Below are positions 56,981 to 60,836 of a stretch of DNA of 60,836 bases, in pieces. The stretch's first letter is position 1. The number at the start of each line of letters is the position of its first letter. The notes under the pieces were generated by a model, which was given only the letters and a program-made list of their open reading frames with translations, was not told the DNA's origin and ran no database searches. The stretch is from Gammaproteobacteria bacterium (GTDB lineage Bacteria > Pseudomonadota > Gammaproteobacteria > Pseudomonadales > Pseudohongiellaceae), in assembly GCA_028818225.1 (NCBI GenBank), contig JAPPOG010000024.1:1-60836 (forward strand), read 5' to 3'. Both the position numbers and the translations under genes were made by a program.

Positions 56981-57931
56981 TTACCGATCCAGCAGTCTTC
57001 CTGCACCTCCTAACTCGTAATAAACCAGGGGTACGAAATCGACTGCCGTCCAACCCGCTTCCTGCCCCCACTTAGCGTCATACTCAGCATTCGGCGCCGC
57101 TGCCATAATTTCATCGAGATGCATCCCACCTCTGATCATATTGTGCACCTGATCCCGAATATCCAGAATCATGTCCAGGAATTCCTGCATCTCTGCCCTT
57201 CCAACTACCTCCAATCCATGGCCCGGAATGACTTTCGTGTTTGGGCCAGCCATGGAGATAGCAAGGTCCAGTGCAGCAATGGTTCCCCGTAATGAACCGC
57301 CATTAAATTTATCGATTATGGGGTAACTGGTTGTCCTGAACACATCGCCGAGATGCAGTACGTCAGATTCAGGGAAATAGACAAAAGTATCACCATCGGT
57401 ATGAGAAGGAGGCGCTAGAAATGCGCGCACTTCCTCTCCGTTCAAATGAAAACCAATAGCGCTATCATAAGTAATTACTGGACGAGCGCCGATGGGTTGT
57501 TGAGGTACGAAACTCCCGCCCTGTCTTGGAAAGTGACTGCTCTCCTCAAGAAATTTAGTCCGCGTGTTGTCATGGGCAAAAATCAGCACTCCAAGATTTG
57601 CCAGATTTTCATTGCCGCCCACATGATCGACATGGATATGGGTATTTATGAGAAAGCGAATCTCTTCATCAGTCACTTCTCTGATAGCAGCAACAAGCCG
57701 GTCTGCAAGTGGTGCAAAAAGTGCATCAACCAGAAGCACGCCATCTGGCCCAATCTGCACACCAATATTACCGCCGCCGCCCGGTCGTTGCACCATGTAC
57801 ACATTACCCTGAACATGCTCAGTGCTTAACTCAACGCCCTGGAACTGGCCTTGCGAATTTGACTGTGAGGAAATTAATAAGAAACCACAAAAGATTACAA
57901 GTCGCGACAATGATTTTTTTGCTTGTTCCAT
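56981..57931 (-). CDS. Exported metallo-beta-lactamase-fold hydrolase
   Basis: 316 residues from the ATG at 57931 (AAGGTG upstream; a GTG at 57943 is possible). A Sec signal ends near SNSQG. The MBL zinc motif HIHVDHVGG is in FLINTHIHVDHVGGNE, with further ligands in PSHTDGDTFVYFP and VIPGHGLEV. The build resembles the periplasmic MBL proteins found near quinoprotein and lactonase systems. It is the third gene of the minus unit starting with the LRR protein. Confidence 0.9.
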   Translation of the reverse strand: MEQAKKSLSRLVIFCGFLLISSQSNSQGQFQGVELSTEHVQGNVYMVQRPGGGGNIGVQIGPDGVLLVDALFAPLADRLVAAIREVTDEEIRFLINTHIHVDHVGGNENLANLGVLIFAHDNTRTKFLEESSHFPRQGGSFVPQQPIGARPVITYDSAIGFHLNGEEVRAFLAPPSHTDGDTFVYFPESDVLHLGDVFRTTSYPIIDKFNGGSLRGTIAALDLAISMAGPNTKVIPGHGLEVVGRAEMQEFLDMILDIRDQVHNMIRGGMHLDEIMAAAPNAEYDAKWGQEAGWTAVDFVPLVYYELGGAGRLLDR

Positions 57932-57979
57932 TTTCCGATTCACCTTGCGATAAGCTTTGATTAAAAATGGGTTGGGTAT

Positions 57980-58978
57980 TTAATTTTTTACGAATTCTAG
58001 TTCAGCAATTGCAATGCCACTCTCTCCGGCAACTGAATAGAGCAAATAAGTTTTTTCCCCTTCCTGAAATATAGCCGGATCCCTGAGTTGATGAACGCGT
58101 TCATCTATATAACCGCCTCGTGAGGGTTCAATCGGCAGATCGACTCCTTCCCAATCAGTTGCAGGACGCACTATTTCAATTGGTTCACTGGCTGTCCAAT
58201 TCATCCAGTTACCCGCCAGATCAATGGTGGAGAGCAATATACGCTCTGGCGCATCACCTCTGTTGGTAAAGAATACATAGAGTTGATTATCGCGAATCAA
58301 TAAAGCCGAGTGACGCATTGCTGGTGTAAAAAAGGTTGGCCCTTCTTCAAAATTACTCAATCCATCACGTGATCGATACATAAAGCCGGGCATAGACATG
58401 GCGTAGTAATAATCTTCATGCTTGATAACCCGAAAATAATGACGACCCAAATCTTCTTCCCTGCCCTCGAAATTTATTCCATCTTTGGACAGGGCATGAC
58501 GGGTAAATTGTCGACCGACTCCCCGACCATGGATGTACATCACTATCTGCTGTAAATCTTCGCGGACATGCACATCCGGCGATGCAATATGCGCATACAA
58601 CGCGGCGTTCTGACCCGGTGCTAACGAGCATGGCGGACAGGTCGTTGGAAAAAACGAGTCTTCCAGTTGTAAAGTGCCGGGGGAATATACAGTCCAGGGA
58701 CCTGTGAGTGAGTCAGCATAAGCCATACGAATGTACTCGCCCCGATGGTCGGCAAAATAAAGGTAGTATTCGCCTAAAGGGTTCTCAACCCAATCAGGCA
58801 CTTTTATTAAGGAAGGACCCTGAATATTACCACCCATACGCTGGTCTAAAGCAGGCGTGATGATAGGATTACCTTGCAATCGCGTTACGGTTACGCTGAC
58901 CGACTCTGCCGCGAGAGACAGCATACTAAAAAATGTCAGTGCAATTGAAAGCGTGATGACAGTACGTATTTTTTTCAT
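57980..58978 (-). CDS. Secreted five-bladed-propeller glycosidase-like (GH43-type fold) protein
   Basis: 332 residues. A Sec signal ends at SLAAES. Blade motifs fit GH43/GH117-type propellers: GPSLIKVPDWV, YYLYFADHRGEYIRMAYADSLTGPW, SPDVHVREDLQQIVMYIHG, LLIRDNQLYVFFTNRGD and QLRDPAIFQEGEKTYLLYS. Candidate acidic residues lie where those families place Asp and Glu, but catalytic identity is uncertain. It is 12 bases downstream of the LRR gene and 48 upstream of the MBL gene, one likely operon. Confidence 0.75.
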   Translation of the reverse strand: MKKIRTVITLSIALTFFSMLSLAAESVSVTVTRLQGNPIITPALDQRMGGNIQGPSLIKVPDWVENPLGEYYLYFADHRGEYIRMAYADSLTGPWTVYSPGTLQLEDSFFPTTCPPCSLAPGQNAALYAHIASPDVHVREDLQQIVMYIHGRGVGRQFTRHALSKDGINFEGREEDLGRHYFRVIKHEDYYYAMSMPGFMYRSRDGLSNFEEGPTFFTPAMRHSALLIRDNQLYVFFTNRGDAPERILLSTIDLAGNWMNWTASEPIEIVRPATDWEGVDLPIEPSRGGYIDERVHQLRDPAIFQEGEKTYLLYSVAGESGIAIAELEFVKN

Positions 58979-58990
58979 GAAAAATTCTCG

Positions 58991-60250
58991 TTAGGGGTCT
59001 TCCAATCGTCGCCCAGCACAGGCGGAGCCGTTTAATGAAGTAACACGTAATAGATTTACTCCTCTTTGTGAAAATGCGTCCATGTCTGCGCAGCGCACAT
59101 AGGTAAAGCGTAAATCCAGTTCGTCTCCCCTGCCCAAGCCTTCATTCTCAAACAAAGGCTGCACATTAAAAAGCGATGGGTTTTGGGCGAGACTCAGCTC
59201 CCTTATGTTACCTAGACCAGAAAGTGCTCGCACATCGGTGATTGCATTATTTTCCAGTCGCAGTACTTGCAGATTAGTTAATCCACGCACTGCCGATACG
59301 TCTTCAATCTTGTTGTCGCTAAGAAAAAGATACTCGAGTTCTGACATGGTGTTCAGCGCGCCAATATCTGCAATCGCGTTATTATTTAAACCGAGTTGCA
59401 ACATGCCGTTCTTGTTTCGCAGTGCACTAATATCCTCGATTTGATTGTTATGAATCCAGAGCAGCACCAGATCATCCATTCCCGCTAGCGCACTTATGTC
59501 CACTATCTGATTATCGTAAAGACGCAGGTGCGTCATGTTGGTCAGATTCGCAAGCGGACTGATGTCACTAATACTATTTAGATGTATACGAAGCAATCGC
59601 AGTTCCGTTAGATTAGCCAGTGGACTGATATCAGTAATGCCATTAAACATGACATTAGTGTCCCGACCATCGTCCATGCTTTTGTAATGCTCTTCTTGAT
59701 AAGGATACAAGCCGTGAACATGCAAACGTCTTAACTTTGTTAAGCCACTTAAAGCACTGATATCGGAGATTGGATTTTCACTGATAACTAATTGCTCAAG
59801 CTCAGTTAATGCACTTAATGGGCTGATGTCGCTAATCCAGTTTGTATGCAGGCTGAGAAACTGCAAATTAGTTAGTTCACTGATTGGACTTATATCTGTA
59901 AGTAATCGATTAAGTATTGTAAGGCGGTTAAGGTTTGTCAGGTTTTGAATCCCATCAAGACTTTCAAAGGGCTTTTCAGGAGAAGGTCTGAGAGTGCCAC
60001 CATAAACCACCCTTTCAGATTCTGACCCGACAGCCAGCTGCGTCAATTCTCCCAATAAGCCACAAGTCAGACTCACCTCTGTATCAACAGCCAACGCATC
60101 TCGCACAACTTCCTCCAGATCAGCATCGGCAAAGGTAGCAATCGCTGCTGGTGAAAAGTCGCGACAAAGCTCTGTTGGCTGGAGTACTTGCTGCGCCTGA
60201 ACCGCCGCAACCTGAACTACCAGCAGCAAGCTGAATAATAATTGTTTCAT
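58991..60250 (-). CDS. Secreted leucine-rich-repeat protein (internalin-like)
   Basis: 419 residues. A Sec signal ends at VQAQQ. Residues about 90-380 are some twelve 22-residue LRRs of the type LTxLxxLxLxxNxIxDISPLxx (for example LTNLQFLSLHTNWISDISPL; ALAGMDDLVLLWIHNNQIED; MSELEYLFLSDNKIEDVSAV). One repeat is interrupted by a 20-residue insertion (YPYQEEHYKSMDD). Cys at both ends (ELCRDF, ADADLEE; YVRCADM, GSACAG) cap the solenoid. It is a binding scaffold, not an enzyme. AAGGAGC precedes the ATG. Confidence 0.9.
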   Translation of the reverse strand: MKQLLFSLLLVVQVAAVQAQQVLQPTELCRDFSPAAIATFADADLEEVVRDALAVDTEVSLTCGLLGELTQLAVGSESERVVYGGTLRPSPEKPFESLDGIQNLTNLNRLTILNRLLTDISPISELTNLQFLSLHTNWISDISPLSALTELEQLVISENPISDISALSGLTKLRRLHVHGLYPYQEEHYKSMDDGRDTNVMFNGITDISPLANLTELRLLRIHLNSISDISPLANLTNMTHLRLYDNQIVDISALAGMDDLVLLWIHNNQIEDISALRNKNGMLQLGLNNNAIADIGALNTMSELEYLFLSDNKIEDVSAVRGLTNLQVLRLENNAITDVRALSGLGNIRELSLAQNPSLFNVQPLFENEGLGRGDELDLRFTYVRCADMDAFSQRGVNLLRVTSLNGSACAGRRLEDP

Positions 60251-60383
60251 TGGAGCTCCTTGTGGAATATTTAAAGTTAGCGTTCTGGAAAAGGCTTGTC
60301 CAATCCAAGAGCTTTATGCTGCTGCGTTCACTCCTCCTTAAAGTCGATAACGACAAGCAATAAGGTGCAAAGCAGAAGACAGC

Positions 60384-60566
60384 ATGCAAACTCGACGCAA
60401 TCTGGCACCGTCCATCGTCTTAAAGGATGACGGAGTCTTGCTGCATGCCAATATTGAAACTGCTGAGGGCATTCCTGTCACTAGCCTCGCTGCAACGACA
60501 AGGGCTGATATCAGGCTAATCGACCTGGTGGACGAATTGAGTCCCAGGAAATTGAGCGGGCGATAA
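60384..60566 (+). CDS. Short ORF of uncertain status
   Basis: 60 codons (MQTRRNLAPSIVLKDDGVLL...), no signal, no recognised family. A weak AGAAGACAG lies upstream. It fills the 323-base gap between the LRR gene and the convergent partial gene, ending 7 bases before it. It may be the remnant of a larger gene. Confidence 0.25.
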   Translation: MQTRRNLAPSIVLKDDGVLLHANIETAEGIPVTSLAATTRADIRLIDLVDELSPRKLSGR

Positions 60567-60573
60567 GAATAAA

Positions 60574-60836
60574 CTACTCGACTACCCGCACGAGAACATC
60601 CACATCTGCCGTTAATCCACCATCGTCGGCACGACCCCGCAGGGTGTACTCACCTGCTTCATGAAAAGTTACGTCGGTGCGCACTATGCCATCTTCAGGC
60701 ATTTGCGGCGGTTTCCAGAATGGTGACCAGGGCGAGTTTTGAAAGGCACGAGTGTCTTCCCAGGTTTTCACCTGTAACGGACTGTAGCTCACATTTCCAG
60801 AACCTCTCACCACAAACCAGGAAAATGTCATGCCCA
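60574..60836 (-). CDS. 3' end of a secreted protein gene (partial)
   Basis: The frame is open to the window edge, so only the C-terminal 87 or so residues are seen: MTFSWFVVRGSGNVSYSP, then QVKTWEDTR, SPWSPFWKPP, and VTFHEAGEYTLRGRADDGGLTADVDVLV. The final part looks like a PKD/Ig-type beta-sandwich strand set (AGEYTLRxRADDGGL). Related secreted tails occur in Acidobacteria and gammaproteobacteria. The ATG at 60831 is probably internal. Confidence 0.6.
   Translation of the reverse strand, partial: GMTFSWFVVRGSGNVSYSPLQVKTWEDTRAFQNSPWSPFWKPPQMPEDGIVRTDVTFHEAGEYTLRGRADDGGLTADVDVLVRVVE

Overview
The window reads as chromosome of a free-living, probably aquatic gammaproteobacterium. I infer this from many Sec/Tat-exported oxidoreductases, a DsbB-like protein, a PBP4-type endopeptidase, periplasmic catalase-peroxidase, three PQQ-type quinoproteins, DUF6152/DUF885/DUF1552/DUF1592 families and regulators with a short HTH-like head, membrane segment and TPRs. 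The genus cannot be fixed from sequence alone. There is no rRNA, tRNA, CRISPR array, integrase, transposase or complete insertion sequence that I can recognise.

Layout. 0-6 kb: 3' end of a PBP4-like carboxypeptidase, two unknown minus-strand proteins in one frame separated by a single TGA, a Tat-exported FAD oxidoreductase, an NHL propeller protein, and two gene remnants. 6-14.6 kb: secreted redox block with a haem-c/copper-monooxygenase-like protein, two divergent quinoproteins and an exported KatG. 15-21 kb: a compact four-gene plus-strand operon (unknown secreted protein, DUF1592-type haem protein, DUF1552 Tat protein, COG4315-like repeat protein). 21-29 kb: a class C beta-lactamase/esterase, a Baeyer-Villiger-type monooxygenase fused to an alpha/beta hydrolase, a haem-c-motif protein, and several remnants. 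29-32.5 kb: small catabolic enzymes (VOC, CMD family, PEP mutase/ICL family, pectin-acetylesterase-like). 32.5-38.8 kb: minus-strand exported proteins, including cyclophilin, DUF169, DUF2272, a serine hydrolase and a DsbB-like protein. 39-46.5 kb: a YhhQ-like transporter, a TPR regulator broken by an amber codon, a kinase-like/methyltransferase protein beside a PGTGS mini-protein, DUF885 and a class III aminotransferase. 46.5-56 kb: APC permease, SoxC-like molybdoenzyme, TPR protein, dihaem cytochrome plus quinoprotein, and a DUF6152 operon carrying two members of a WxGDTLVVE family. 56-60.8 kb: membrane protein, MBL hydrolase, five-bladed-propeller protein, LRR protein and the 3' end of another secreted protein.

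Two themes stand out. First, most genes code for exported proteins, and dehydrogenases, cytochromes and hydrolases recur, as expected of a periplasmic oxidation lifestyle. Second, many gaps hold readable gene debris: at least eight loci show internal stops or frameshifts against recognisable or protein-like frames. The internal stops include TGA and TAG and sit in unrelated genes, so decay explains them better than recoding of one codon. The most distinctive intact items are the monooxygenase-hydrolase fusion with a changed fingerprint residue, the four-gene DUF1592/DUF1552 operon, and the DUF6152/WxGDTLVVE operon.
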